Below, piece by piece: positions 16,360-27,977 of a stretch of 64,000 nucleotides of DNA; positions within the stretch are counted from its first letter, which is position 1, and each line of letters starts with the position of its first letter. The stretch lies in the NCBI RefSeq assembly GCF_003143935.1, contig NZ_QFRX01000001.1, forward strand, positions 7,145,514 through 7,209,513, read 5' to 3'. The notes under the pieces were generated by a model, which searched no databases, was not told where the DNA came from, and was given only the letters and a program-made list of their open reading frames with translations. The DNA comes from Streptomyces sp. Act143 (GTDB lineage Bacteria; Actinomycetota; Actinomycetes; Streptomycetales; Streptomycetaceae). The translations under genes and the position numbers were made by a program.

Positions 16360-16641
16360 GTGCCGCCCGTCCAGCAGGCCTTCCGGCGCTGGATCGCCGC
16401 CCTCGCGGCCGTGGCCCCCTTCGGGGCGCGGCGGGCCTGGCGGCAGCGGGCGGCGATCCGCCGGCACCCCGGCTTCGTCGTCCTGGCCTCGCTCCTCGGC
16501 GTCACCGTCCACGACACCCTGGCGAGCCAGGCCGGATCGACCACCCCCCGCCGCCACCATGGGCGTGATCACGGCCGCGTCACCGGTGCTGACGGCGCTC
16601 TTCGAGCGGGCCTCCGGGGTGCGGGAGGCACGACTGCCCGC
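16360..16641 (+). pseudogene. Frameshifted remnant of a second EamA/DMT transporter
   Basis: From a GTG at 16360 the sequence reads PPVQQAFRRW then RRHPGFVVLASLLGV, the first two helices of an EamA half. Near 16545-16558 the similarity jumps to the next reading frame, where MGVITAASPVLTALFERA continues the expected third and fourth helix. After about 16620 no transporter similarity is left. One frameshift plus loss of most of the gene makes a functional product unlikely. It lies just downstream of an intact EamA gene and may be the remnant of a former neighbour. Confidence 0.6.
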
Positions 16642-16746
16642 AGCGGGGCAGCGGCGGTGGCCGGGCCCGCCCAAGGGCCGCGGGGAACTGCGCGATCAGC
16701 CCCCACCGGCCCGCACGCGCGCCACGAGCTGTCGCACCCAGGACAT

Positions 16747-16785
16747 GACGAGGGGCGCCCGGCATCGCACCGGGCGCCCCTCGTC
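16747..16785 (-). terminator. Strong hairpin downstream of pepN
   Basis: A perfect 16-bp stem (16747-16762 with 16770-16785) with a 7-nt loop lies 12 nt past the stop of the minus-strand aminopeptidase gene. Confidence 0.75.
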
Positions 16786-16796
16786 GCTCGTACCGG

Positions 16797-19373
16797 CTAC
16801 TCCGTCGCCGCCGCGTCCGCCGCCTGGGCCTTCAGGGCCCGTTCGACGCCCGCGCGGGACTCCGAGACCAGGCGGCGCAGGGCCGCGTTGGGCTCGGCGG
16901 AGGACAGCCAGGCGTCCGTCTTGTCCAGAATCTCCTGGGAGACCTGGATCGACGGGTAGAGGCCGACCGCGATCTGCTGGGCGATCTCGTGGGAGCGGGT
17001 GTCCCAGATGCCCTTGACCACCTCGAAGTACTTGTCCGTGTACGAGGCGAGGAGCTCGCGCTGGCCGGTCTGGACGAAGCCGCCGATCACGGCCTCCTGC
17101 ACCGCGTTCGGGAGCTTGTCGGACTCGACGACCTGGGACCAGGCCTCCGCCTTGGCCTCCTCGGTCGGGCGGGACGCGCGGGCGGTCGCCGCGTGGCGCT
17201 CGCCGGCCGCCGTCTTGTCCCGCTCGTACTCGCCGGCGATCTCGGCCTCGTCGAAGCGGCCGACCGCCGCCAGGCGCTCGACGAACGCCCAGCGCAGCTC
17301 GGTGTCGACGGCCAGGCCCTCGATCGTCTGCGTGCCGTCCAGCAGGGCCTCCAGGAGGTCCAGCTGCTCCGGCGTACGCGCCGTCGCCGCGAACGCGCGC
17401 GCCCACGCCAGCTGGTGGTCGCTGCCCGCGGTCGCCGACCGCAGGTGCGCCAGGGTGGCGTCCGTCCAGCGGGTCAGCAGCGTCTCGCGGGCGGCCGGGG
17501 CGGCGTACAGCTCGATCGCCAGCTTCACCTGGCGGTGCAGGGACTGCACGACACCGATGTCCGACTCCTTGCCGATGCCGGACAGGACCAGGGACAGGTA
17601 GTCGCGGGTCGCGAGTTCGGCGTCGCGGGTCATGTCCCAGGCCGACGCCCAGCACAGGGCGCGGGGGAGGGAGGACTCGAAGTCGCCGAGGTGTTCCGTC
17701 ACGAAGGCGAGGGACTGCTCGTCGAGGCGGACCTTCGCGTACGACAGGTCGTCGTCGTTCAGCAGGATCACCGCCGGGCGGCGCTTGCCCACCAGCTGCG
17801 GTACGGCCGTCAGCTCGCCGTCGACGTCCAGCTCGACGCGCTCGTCGCGGACCAGCTTGCCGCTGTCGTCGTCGAGCTCGTACAGGCCGACCGCGATGCG
17901 GTGCGGGCGCAGCGTCGGCTCGCCCTTCGCGCCCGCGGGGAGGGCCGGGGCCTCCTGGCGGATGGCGAAGGACGTGATGACGCCGTGCTCGTCCGTCTCG
18001 ACCTCGGGGCGCAGGATGTTGATGCCGGCGGTCTGGAGCCACTTCTGCGACCAGGTGCTCAGGTCACGCCCGCTGGTCTCCTCCAGCGCGCCCAGCAGGT
18101 CCGACAGACGCGTGTTGCCGAACGCGTGCCGCTTGAAGTACGCCTGCACGCCCGCGAAGAACTCGTCCATGCCGACGTACGCCACGAGCTGCTTGAGAAC
18201 GCTCGCGCCCTTGGCGTAGGTGATGCCGTCGAAGTTGACCAGGACGTCGTCCAGGTCACGGATCTCGGCCATGATCGGGTGCGTCGACGGGAGCTGGTCC
18301 TGGCGGTACGCCCACGTCTTCATGGAGTTGGCGAACGTCGTCCAGGAGTGCGGCCAGCGGCTCTCCGGGGCGTACGCCTGGCAGGCGATCGACGTGTACG
18401 TGGCGAACGACTCGTTCAGCCACAGGTCGTTCCACCACTCCATGGTCACGAGGTCGCCGAACCACATGTGGGCCAGCTCGTGGAGGATCGTCTCGGCACG
18501 GACCTCGTACGCGGCGTCCGTCACCTTCGACCGGAACACGTACTGGTCGCGGATGGTGACCGCGCCCGCGTTCTCCATCGCGCCCGCGTTGAACTCCGGC
18601 ACGAACAGCTGGTCGTACTTCTTGAAGGGGTACGCGTAGTCGAACTTCTCCTGGAACCAGTCGAAGCCCTGCCGCGTGACCTCGAAGATCGCGTCCGAGT
18701 CGAGGAACTCGGCCAGCGAGGGGCGGCAGTAGATGCCGAGCGGGACGGACTGGCCGTCCTTCTCGTACACGCTGTGGACCGAGTGGTACGGGCCGACGAT
18801 CAGCGCCGTGATGTACGACGAGATCCGCGGGGTGGGCTCGAACTCCCAGACGTCGTCCTTGGGCTCCGGCGTCGGGGAGTTGGAGATGACCGTCCAGCCG
18901 GTCGGCGCCTTCACGGTGAACTGGAAGGTGGCCTTCAGGTCCGGCTGCTCGAAGGAGGCGAAGACGCGGCGGGCGTCCGGCACCTCGAACTGGGTGTACA
19001 GGTACGCCTGCTGGTCGACCGGGTCGACGAAACGGTGCAGGCCCTCGCCCGTGTTGGTGTACGCGCAGTCCGCCACCACGCGCAGTACGTTGCGGCCCTC
19101 CAGCAGGCCGGGGAGCGCGATGCGGGAGTCCTTGAAGACCTCGTCCGGGGCGAGCTGGTCCCCGTTGAGCGTCACCTCGTGGACCGTCGGGGCCACCAGG
19201 TCGATGAAGGAATCGGCTCCGTTCTCGGCCACGTCGAAGCGCACCGTGGTCACGGACCTGTAGGTACCGCCCTCTTGCGCGCCGGAGAGGTCGAGATCGA
19301 TCTCGTACGACTCGACGGTGAGCAGCTTCGCTCGCTGCTGAGCCTCTTCGCGAGTCAGGTTTGTGCCAGGCAC
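16797..19373 (-). CDS. pepN: Aminopeptidase N (M1 zinc metallopeptidase), copy 1
   Basis: This 858-residue cytoplasmic enzyme removes N-terminal residues from peptides. The substrate-anchoring GAMENAG motif lies near residue 264, and the zinc site is H298-E299-x2-H302 with E321 (HELAHMWFGD, NESFA). An N-terminal beta domain, thermolysin-like catalytic domain and C-terminal ERAP1_C-like helical domain account for the full length. The GTG at 19371-19373 follows GAGGAG at good spacing. A second, complete pepN paralogue lies at 35498-38071 in the same orientation, and the two align from their starts (MPGTNLTREEA here, MPGENLSRDEA there). Confidence 0.95.
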   Translation of the reverse strand: MPGTNLTREEAQQRAKLLTVESYEIDLDLSGAQEGGTYRSVTTVRFDVAENGADSFIDLVAPTVHEVTLNGDQLAPDEVFKDSRIALPGLLEGRNVLRVVADCAYTNTGEGLHRFVDPVDQQAYLYTQFEVPDARRVFASFEQPDLKATFQFTVKAPTGWTVISNSPTPEPKDDVWEFEPTPRISSYITALIVGPYHSVHSVYEKDGQSVPLGIYCRPSLAEFLDSDAIFEVTRQGFDWFQEKFDYAYPFKKYDQLFVPEFNAGAMENAGAVTIRDQYVFRSKVTDAAYEVRAETILHELAHMWFGDLVTMEWWNDLWLNESFATYTSIACQAYAPESRWPHSWTTFANSMKTWAYRQDQLPSTHPIMAEIRDLDDVLVNFDGITYAKGASVLKQLVAYVGMDEFFAGVQAYFKRHAFGNTRLSDLLGALEETSGRDLSTWSQKWLQTAGINILRPEVETDEHGVITSFAIRQEAPALPAGAKGEPTLRPHRIAVGLYELDDDSGKLVRDERVELDVDGELTAVPQLVGKRRPAVILLNDDDLSYAKVRLDEQSLAFVTEHLGDFESSLPRALCWASAWDMTRDAELATRDYLSLVLSGIGKESDIGVVQSLHRQVKLAIELYAAPAARETLLTRWTDATLAHLRSATAGSDHQLAWARAFAATARTPEQLDLLEALLDGTQTIEGLAVDTELRWAFVERLAAVGRFDEAEIAGEYERDKTAAGERHAATARASRPTEEAKAEAWSQVVESDKLPNAVQEAVIGGFVQTGQRELLASYTDKYFEVVKGIWDTRSHEIAQQIAVGLYPSIQVSQEILDKTDAWLSSAEPNAALRRLVSESRAGVERALKAQAADAAATE

Positions 19374-19494
19374 GCGGTCATCTCCTCGTTATGGGTAGGT
19401 TCGGCGGTTCCGACATCCTTCCACGGGAGCTGCACGAAACGCGATGTCCGGAACCCGCCGGTGACCGGCGAGGACACCCGGGATCGTGGAGCAC

Positions 19495-19968
19495 ATGACC
19501 ACCTACACCGCACGCCCCATCCCCCCGTCCGCTCTGAAGGAGCTCCGCTCCACCGACGACTCGGGGCGGGAGATGGTTCCCGTGACCGACGAGGAGGGCG
19601 GAGCGCCGCTCAGGTGCTGTCTGCGGCGCAGTGTCCCCGGGGAGCTGATCGCCCTGGTCTCGTACGCCCCGCTGCGCCGCTGGGCGGCGCGGACGGGGGC
19701 CGAGCCGGGGGCCTACGACGAGCAGGGGCCCGTCTTCGTCCATGCCGAGGAGTGCGCCGGGCCCGAGGGGGAGGGCTATCCGTTCGCGAACGCTCACCGG
19801 ACCGTCCGCCGGTACTCCCGCGACGGGCGCATCCTCGGCGGCGAACTGGTCGACGCCCTCGACGACGATGCCTTCCACCACGCGTTCGACGACCCGTCCG
19901 TGGCGCTCGTCCACGTCCGGGCCGTCGAGTACGGCTGTTTCCTCTACGAGGTGCGCAGGCCCGCCTGA
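19495..19968 (+). CDS. DUF1203 domain-containing protein
   Basis: This 157-residue soluble protein matches the DUF1203 family over its full length: RCCLRRSVPGELIALVSYAP, GPVFVHAEECAG, FANAHRTVRRYS and a terminal VRAVEYGCFLYEV. The family has no established function. The ATG at 19495 is preferred to an in-frame GTG at 19486 because the conserved part starts with the former. It is divergent from pepN and convergent with asd; a hairpin spans both stop codons at that junction. Confidence 0.82.
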   Translation: MTTYTARPIPPSALKELRSTDDSGREMVPVTDEEGGAPLRCCLRRSVPGELIALVSYAPLRRWAARTGAEPGAYDEQGPVFVHAEECAGPEGEGYPFANAHRTVRRYSRDGRILGGELVDALDDDAFHHAFDDPSVALVHVRAVEYGCFLYEVRRPA

Positions 19969-19991
19969 AGGGTGTCGCGGAACACCCTTCA
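19966..19991. terminator. Bidirectional hairpin built from two stop codons
   Basis: TGAAGGGTGT (19966-19975) pairs perfectly with ACACCCTTCA (19982-19991) around a 6-nt loop. The left arm begins with the TGA of the DUF1203 gene and the right arm ends with the complement of the asd TGA, so the terminator overlaps both coding sequences. Confidence 0.65.
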
Positions 19992-21005
19992 GCCCTTCAG
20001 CTCCGCCGCCACCAGCTCCGCGATCTGCACCGCGTTCAGGGCCGCGCCCTTGCGCAGGTTGTCGTTGGAGACGAACAGGGCGAGGCCGTTGTCGACGGTC
20101 TCGTCGCGGCGGATGCGGCCGACGTACGAGGCGTCCTTGCCGGCCGCCTGGAGCGGGGTCGGGATCTCGGAGAGCGCGACGCCCGGGGCGCCGGCGAGCA
20201 GCTCCGTGGCGCGCTCCGGGGAGATCGGCCGCTCGAAGCGGGCGTTGATCTGCAGGGAGTGGCCGGAGAAGACCGGGACGCGCACACAGGTGCCGGAGAC
20301 CTTCAGCTCGGGGAGCTCCAGGATCTTGCGGGACTCGTTGCGCAGCTTCTGCTCCTCGTCGGTCTCGTTGAGACCGTCCTCGACGAGGTTGCCGGCGAAG
20401 GGCAGCACGTTGAAGGCGATGGGGCGCTTGTAGACCTGCGGCTCGGGGAAGTCGACCGCCTCGCCGTCGTGGGTCAGCTTCTCGGCGTCGGCGGCGACCT
20501 TCTGGACCTGGCCGTGCAGCTCCGCCACGCCCGCCAGGCCGGACCCGGAGACCGCCTGGTAGGTGGTGGCGACGAGGGCCTGGAGGCCCGCCTCGGCGTC
20601 CAGGACCTTCAGGACCGGCATCGCGGCCATGGTGGTGCAGTTCGGGTTGGCGATGATGCCCTTGGGGCGGTCCGCGATGGCGTGCGGGTTGACCTCGGAG
20701 ACGACGAGGGGCACCTCGGGGTCCTTGCGCCAGGCCGAGGAGTTGTCGATCACGACCGCGCCCTGCGAGGCGACCTTCTCGGCCAGCGCCTTCGAGGTCG
20801 CGCCGCCCGCGGAGAACAGCACGATGTCCAGGCCCGTGTAGTCGGCCGTCGCCGCGTCCTCCACCGTCACGCCGTCCAGGACCGTCCCCGCCGAGCGGGC
20901 CGAGGCGAACAGGCGCAGCTCGGTGACCGGGAACTCCCGCTCCACGAGGATCCTGCGCATGACCGTGCCGACCTGGCCGGTGGCTCCGACGATTCCTACC
21001 TTCAC
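19989..21005 (-). CDS. asd: Aspartate-semialdehyde dehydrogenase
   Basis: This 338-residue enzyme reduces aspartyl phosphate to aspartate semialdehyde with NADPH, the branch-point step to lysine, diaminopimelate, threonine and methionine. It has the N-terminal dinucleotide motif VGIVGATGQVG, the catalytic cysteine C123 in IANPNCTTMAAMPVL and the later RVPVFSGHS segment with the catalytic histidine. The GTG at 21003-21005 follows AGAAGGAG. No aspartokinase gene is adjacent, so this may be a second asd copy outside the ask-asd operon typical of Streptomyces. Confidence 0.93.
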   Translation of the reverse strand: MKVGIVGATGQVGTVMRRILVEREFPVTELRLFASARSAGTVLDGVTVEDAATADYTGLDIVLFSAGGATSKALAEKVASQGAVVIDNSSAWRKDPEVPLVVSEVNPHAIADRPKGIIANPNCTTMAAMPVLKVLDAEAGLQALVATTYQAVSGSGLAGVAELHGQVQKVAADAEKLTHDGEAVDFPEPQVYKRPIAFNVLPFAGNLVEDGLNETDEEQKLRNESRKILELPELKVSGTCVRVPVFSGHSLQINARFERPISPERATELLAGAPGVALSEIPTPLQAAGKDASYVGRIRRDETVDNGLALFVSNDNLRKGAALNAVQIAELVAAELKG

Positions 21006-21112
21006 GACGACTCCTTCTACGTGGCGGGTGCGTGGCCTGGACGTTTCCATCATGCGTCTCTTACCGGCCGGTGTGTCCAATCGTTTGCCCGAGGGGTGGG
21101 ACGCCACTCCTG

Positions 21113-23260
<2,148 letters not shown>

Positions 23261-23363
23261 GGTGACAGTGAAGATCACGTGAAGAAACAATTCCGGGAAT
23301 CGGGCCGAACGTTTCCGCCCGCACCGGCGTCATAGAGGAAACGCGGCGAGGAGAGGGGGAGCT

Positions 23364-23903
23364 GTGCTGCGCAGAAAGGCCCGCCGCGGCCAGGGGGACA
23401 GCGTCCATGACGGGCCGGACGACCCGCTCGACGCGGCCCAGGAACGCCGGGTGCGAGCCGTGCTCGCGCTCGGCGGCGTACCGCAGGCGGACCTGCCGGA
23501 CGGGGTGCAGCAGGTCCGCCTGCGGTTGCTGGAGCGGGCGGCCAAGGGGTACGAGGCGCCGCGCGACGTCTCCGCGTGGGCGGCCGTCGTCGCCTCCAAC
23601 CTCGCCATGGACTGGCACCGCGCCAAGCGCCGGCAGGAGCGCATCGGCGAACGCCTCGCCTCCTTGCGGCAGTTGGAGCACCCCTCCGGCGAGGACACCA
23701 GCGTGCTCTCGCTCGCCGTCGCCCAGGGACTGGACGAACTCCCCGACGCCCAGCGCCAGGTCGTCGTCCTGCGCTTCTACGCCGACCTCCCGGTGCGGGA
23801 CATCGCCCAGGAACTCGGCGTCCCGGAGGGCACGGTCAAGAGCAGGCTGCACACGGCGGTCCGCGCGCTGCGCGCCCGTCTGCACGAGGACGAGGTGGTG
23901 TGA
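23364..23903 (+). CDS. ECF-type RNA polymerase sigma factor
   Basis: This 179-residue sigma factor has a sigma-2 region (QQVRLRLLERAAKG, AWAAVVASNLAMDWHRAKRR; about residues 45-95) and a sigma-4 region with a helix-turn-helix (LDELPDAQRQVVVLRFYADL, IAQELGVPEGTVKSRLHTAV; about 120-170). The start is GTG at 23364. It ends one nucleotide before the ATG of a membrane protein that is its probable anti-sigma partner. A GAAC-N17-CGTC element 33-57 nt upstream resembles an ECF promoter and could make it autoregulated. Confidence 0.88.
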   Translation: MLRRKARRGQGDSVHDGPDDPLDAAQERRVRAVLALGGVPQADLPDGVQQVRLRLLERAAKGYEAPRDVSAWAAVVASNLAMDWHRAKRRQERIGERLASLRQLEHPSGEDTSVLSLAVAQGLDELPDAQRQVVVLRFYADLPVRDIAQELGVPEGTVKSRLHTAVRALRARLHEDEVV

Positions 23904-23904
23904 C

Positions 23905-24612
23905 ATGACCGCCGAACACCGGGACGTCGACGCGCTGATGGCCGCGCTCACCGACGCACCACCGCCCGACGGCACGGACGCCGCGTTCCTCGCCGAACAC
24001 CGCAAGGCCACCGCCGACATCGCCCTGCTGCGGGAACAACTCGGCCTCATCGGCGACGCGCTGGCACAGCAGCCGCGCCCGGCGCCGCGGCCCGCTCCGG
24101 TCCGTCCCTCACGGGCCCGGCGCTGGGCCCCCCGGCTCGCCTACGGCACCCTCGCGGTCGCCGCCGCGGCCTCCGTCGTCACGGGGCTCGGCTGGCTGAT
24201 CGCGACGGGCGGCAACAACGCCGCGGACGCCGGGAGCAGCGCCAGCGACAAGTCCCAGCCCGGCGCCGACGCAGCCCCCCGCTTCGGCAGCCCGCACTAC
24301 CTCGCCTGCACCCGGCTGGTCGTCGAGGGCACGGTCGCCTCGGTCGAACGCCTCTCGGACCAGGTGCAGTTGCGGATCACCGTGGACGTGGCCCGCTACT
24401 ACAAACAGGACGTGAAGGGACCCGAGCAGCTGACCTACGTCGTCGACGACACCTTCGTGCAGGGCCTGCACAAGGGGGACGCGGTGCTGTTCGGGGTCCT
24501 CAAGGGCGACGCCGTGCCCGACCACTGGGTGGTGGGCGAGAAGGAGGTCGCCCGCGAACGGGCCTGGGTCCAGGCGTCGTTGCCGGAGTCGCGCGGCCTG
24601 CCGTGCGCATGA
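23905..24612 (+). CDS. Single-pass membrane protein, probable anti-sigma partner
   Basis: This 235-residue protein has a cytoplasmic N terminus of about 65 residues (AEHRDVDALMAALTDAPPPD), one transmembrane helix (about 75-95), a Ser/Asp-rich linker and an extracytoplasmic domain (YLACTRLVVEGTVASVERL to the end) that looks like an OB-fold or beta-barrel domain. The cytoplasmic part lacks the HxxxCxxC zinc motif of ZAS anti-sigma factors, so the role is inferred from topology and from its position one nucleotide after the sigma gene. It may sense a surface signal and release the sigma factor. Confidence 0.7.
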   Translation: MTAEHRDVDALMAALTDAPPPDGTDAAFLAEHRKATADIALLREQLGLIGDALAQQPRPAPRPAPVRPSRARRWAPRLAYGTLAVAAAASVVTGLGWLIATGGNNAADAGSSASDKSQPGADAAPRFGSPHYLACTRLVVEGTVASVERLSDQVQLRITVDVARYYKQDVKGPEQLTYVVDDTFVQGLHKGDAVLFGVLKGDAVPDHWVVGEKEVARERAWVQASLPESRGLPCA

Positions 24613-24616
24613 GAAA

Positions 24617-24644
24617 GGGCGGGCGCCCCTGCGGACGCCCGCCC
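24617..24644. terminator. Bidirectional hairpin between anti-sigma and subtilase genes
   Basis: GGGCGGGCG (24617-24625) pairs with CGCCCGCCC (24636-24644) across a 10-nt loop in the 50-nt gap between convergent stops. Confidence 0.65.
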
Positions 24645-24662
24645 CACTGCCGTACTCAGCCG

Positions 24663-27600
24663 TTACGGCGTGACCTTCTCGATCTTCACGCTGCCGATGC
24701 CCGCGACCGTGCCGCGCGCGTTCACCAGCTGGACCTGGCCGAAGAACTCACGGCCCTCCGGGGCGGGCGCCGCGGCGGTGACGCTCGCGGTGACGTCCGC
24801 GGAGTCGCCCGTGCCCAGCTTCACCGCGGCCGAGTCGTCGACCGTGACGGTGCCGAGCGCGGCGGAGAAGAACACGTCCTGGTAGTCGTACTCGGTGGAA
24901 CCGGCGGGCACCGAGTAGCCGACGACCTCGATGGTGTAGGTCCCGGCGGCCGGGGAGGCGATCGAGACGGCCTCCTCCGAGTCGCCGTCGGCGGACTGGC
25001 CGACCTGGGCGCCCATCGAGTCGTAGACCGTCAGGTCGAGGTCGGCGGAGGCGTCGGAGACGTTGCCGATGACCACGTCGAGCGACTTGGCGCCCTCGGG
25101 CACCTCGACCGTGGTGGTCTGGGTGGCACCCTCGGCGATGGACGGACGGGCCGACTTGGCCGAGCCGAGCGGGCCGCCGACCAGCTTGCCGTCGAGGGCG
25201 GCGAACTTGTTCGTCACCTTCCAGGAGGCGGCGACCGGCGTGCCGACCTTGGCCTCGGGGACGGTCACGGTCTCCGGGGCGAAGGCCGCGCCGAGGACGG
25301 CGACGTCCAGCTTGTACGGGTTGTCGAGCAGCGGCGACGTGCGGCGCGACTCGACCTCGATCTCCCAGACGCCGGCCTGCGGGTCCGCGTACGAACGCAC
25401 GTCGGGCTTGCAGCCGTTGCCGTCGAGGTAGTTGTTGTAGCAGTACGGCGTGGAGGTGTTGTCGACCGGCGTGCCGTACGGGTGGATCGCGATGAACCGG
25501 GTCTGGCTCTTGTCCTTCAGCCCGCCGATCGCGACCTCCAGGGACTTGGCGCCCTCCGGCACGGTCACGAAGTACGACTGCGTGCTGTTGCGCTGCACGG
25601 TGTTCGCCGCGGACCAGGTGTACTTCACCGGCGAGGAGACCACGACCGTGTTCAGGATCTGCTTGTCGACGCCCTCGGTGCGCGGGTCGTCGACCTCCAG
25701 GATCGCGCTCTTGAGGCCGGCGGACGGCGACTTCGCGGTGATCTTGACGGTGACCGGCTTGTTCAGCTCCAGCCGGACCAGGTCCGAGCCGGCGATGGAG
25801 AAGGTGCCGGAGGCGTTGTTGCGCAGGCTCAGCTCGTGCCACAGCGGGCGGTCGGGGCCGGAGGTACGGGTGATGGTGACCTCGTACGACTTCTTCACGC
25901 CGGCCTTCAGGCCGCCCTCACGGTCGTAGATGCCGGTGCCGTAGCCGGGCGTCTTCAGCAGCTGGTCGAGCGCGGTGTCGACCGGGGCCTTGACGGTGTA
26001 GTCGTGGGCGGTGGCGCCGTCCCGGATGGCGTCCCAGGCGTCCACGATGTTGATGAGGCCCGCGCCCTCCTCGTACGCCTGCACACCCTTGATGTGGTCG
26101 GCGGTCGAGGTCAGGGCGGTGCGCAGGTTCGCCGGGGTGAGGGCGATGCCCTTCTGCTTCGCGGCGGAGAGCAGCAGCGCCGAGGCGCCCGCGGCCTGCG
26201 GGGAGGCCATCGAGGTGCCCTGGAGCATGGAGTAGCCGGCCGGCAGCGAGTAGCCCGCCTCGGCGACCGGGGAGCCCGGCAGCCAGGTCTGCGTGGTGTT
26301 GATGGAGGCACCCGGCGCGGACAGGGTCGGCGTGAACCCGCCGTCCTCACGCGGACCGCGCGAGGAGAACGGCATCATCGCGTACTTCTTCTCCACGGCC
26401 GAGCCGTAGTTGGAGGCCCACGTCGCCTTGGAGATGGCCGCGCCGACGGAGATCACCTTGTCGGCCAGACCGGGGTCGCCGATGGTGTTCGCACCCGGGC
26501 CGGAGTTGCCCGCGGAGATCACGAGCTGCACACCGTAGGTGTCGATGAGGCGCGTGTAGAGCTCGGCGCGCGCGTTGTTGCCGTCGTTCAGCGCCGGCAG
26601 ACCGCCGATGGACATGTTGACGATGTCGACACCGCGCTTGGTGACGAGGTCGATCATGCCCTCGGTGAGCGCGACGTTGGTGCAGCCGCCGGTCCAGGTG
26701 CAGGCACGGGACGAGACGATCTTCGCGCCCGGGGCCGCGCCGTTCATCCTGCCGCCGAACAGGCCGTTGGCGGAGGTGATGCCGGCGACGTGCGTGCCGT
26801 GCTCGGACTCGATGACGCCGATGTTGACGAAGTCCCGCTTCTGGCCGACCCAGTCGCCGCCGTACGGGTCCATCGGGACGTCCTTGCGGATCTCCACGAC
26901 GAACGGCTGGCGCTCGACGACGTCGGTGGACGGGTTGTCGGTACCGAAGTAACCGATCTGGTAGCCGTCCTTGTACGGCTTCATCGCCTCGTCGTCGGTG
27001 AAGTCGTTGTTGTTGTTCAGGTCGACCCGGACCGTCCCGGCCGCGGCGTCGTAGAGCACGCCCCAGGAGTCGGTGGTGTCGCCGTCACGGTTGGCGTCGC
27101 CGGCCGCGTCGCCGCCCTTGGTGTACGACTCCAGGAAGGTGCTCACGGAGTACGAACCCGCGGGCGCCGTCCAGGTCTTGCCGCCGTAGGTGAAGGTGGG
27201 GCCCGAGACGCCGGTGACCTGCGGACGCCAGGTGCGGTCGCTGTCCAGGATCGGGTCGGTCGCGGTGACCCAGTCGACGATCTTGCGCTCGCCGGTGGTG
27301 GTCTTCTGGAGGGCCGGGTGGCCGAGGTCGACGCCCGAGTCGAGGATGCCGATGGTGATGCCGCGGCCGTCCGCCTTCGGGTGGTCCTGCACGAAGTCGA
27401 CGGCGCCCGTCTCGAAGGACGGGTTGTACGGGTTCTCGGCGGGGGTGTTCTTGCCCGGCGCCGGGTAGGTCGTCGCCGTCGCGGAGGAGGCGGCGCCCTT
27501 CGCGGTGTCGGCGGACGGCGTCGGGTCGTCGAGCGCGATCTCCTGCCGCAGGTCGATGCCGTGCACGGAGGAGAGCTTCGCGGCGGCCGCGATGGCCGAG

Positions 27601-27977
27601 TCGGCCTTCGAGGTCGGGACGGTGGCGCGGACGTAACCGAGCTTGTCGTACGTCTTGCCGACCGAGCCGCCCTTGACCGCGTCCAGCTCCTCGGCGACCT
27701 GCTCGGTCTTGCCGGGGGCGGTGGCGACCATCAGCGTGACGTTCTTGTCGCCGTCGGCCTTGGCCTCGGCGAGGAGGTCCGCGTCGTCCGAACCGAGCTT
27801 GGCGTCGGCGGACTTGACGCCCGGGTCGGCCGCGGCCGGCGTGGCGTCGTCGGCGGAGAAGGCCATGGGTATCGGCCCGGCCGCGGAGAGCGCGGCCACG
27901 AGCCCCGCTGCCACGGCTATGCGCACCACGCGTCTCGCGCCGCCCGATATCGGATCGCGCTGGGGGGTGAGGGTCAT
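24663..27977 (-). CDS. Large secreted subtilisin-like serine protease (S8)
   Basis: This 1104-residue exoenzyme has a signal peptide (VVRIAVAAGLVAALSAAGPI), an I9-like propeptide and an S8 catalytic domain with D213 (GILDSGVDLGHP), H396 (SEHGTHVAG) and S589 (GTSMASPQAAG). About 180 residues separate D from H, twice the usual distance; the insert contains DANRDGDTTDSWG, which looks like a calcium-binding or dockerin-like loop. The C-terminal 400 residues are beta domains, including PPC-like modules, probably for substrate or wall binding. The ATG at 27975-27977 is preferred because AAGGG lies 7 nt upstream; an ATG two codons earlier abuts that site. Confidence 0.9.
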   Translation of the reverse strand: MTLTPQRDPISGGARRVVRIAVAAGLVAALSAAGPIPMAFSADDATPAAADPGVKSADAKLGSDDADLLAEAKADGDKNVTLMVATAPGKTEQVAEELDAVKGGSVGKTYDKLGYVRATVPTSKADSAIAAAAKLSSVHGIDLRQEIALDDPTPSADTAKGAASSATATTYPAPGKNTPAENPYNPSFETGAVDFVQDHPKADGRGITIGILDSGVDLGHPALQKTTTGERKIVDWVTATDPILDSDRTWRPQVTGVSGPTFTYGGKTWTAPAGSYSVSTFLESYTKGGDAAGDANRDGDTTDSWGVLYDAAAGTVRVDLNNNNDFTDDEAMKPYKDGYQIGYFGTDNPSTDVVERQPFVVEIRKDVPMDPYGGDWVGQKRDFVNIGVIESEHGTHVAGITSANGLFGGRMNGAAPGAKIVSSRACTWTGGCTNVALTEGMIDLVTKRGVDIVNMSIGGLPALNDGNNARAELYTRLIDTYGVQLVISAGNSGPGANTIGDPGLADKVISVGAAISKATWASNYGSAVEKKYAMMPFSSRGPREDGGFTPTLSAPGASINTTQTWLPGSPVAEAGYSLPAGYSMLQGTSMASPQAAGASALLLSAAKQKGIALTPANLRTALTSTADHIKGVQAYEEGAGLINIVDAWDAIRDGATAHDYTVKAPVDTALDQLLKTPGYGTGIYDREGGLKAGVKKSYEVTITRTSGPDRPLWHELSLRNNASGTFSIAGSDLVRLELNKPVTVKITAKSPSAGLKSAILEVDDPRTEGVDKQILNTVVVSSPVKYTWSAANTVQRNSTQSYFVTVPEGAKSLEVAIGGLKDKSQTRFIAIHPYGTPVDNTSTPYCYNNYLDGNGCKPDVRSYADPQAGVWEIEVESRRTSPLLDNPYKLDVAVLGAAFAPETVTVPEAKVGTPVAASWKVTNKFAALDGKLVGGPLGSAKSARPSIAEGATQTTTVEVPEGAKSLDVVIGNVSDASADLDLTVYDSMGAQVGQSADGDSEEAVSIASPAAGTYTIEVVGYSVPAGSTEYDYQDVFFSAALGTVTVDDSAAVKLGTGDSADVTASVTAAAPAPEGREFFGQVQLVNARGTVAGIGSVKIEKVTP

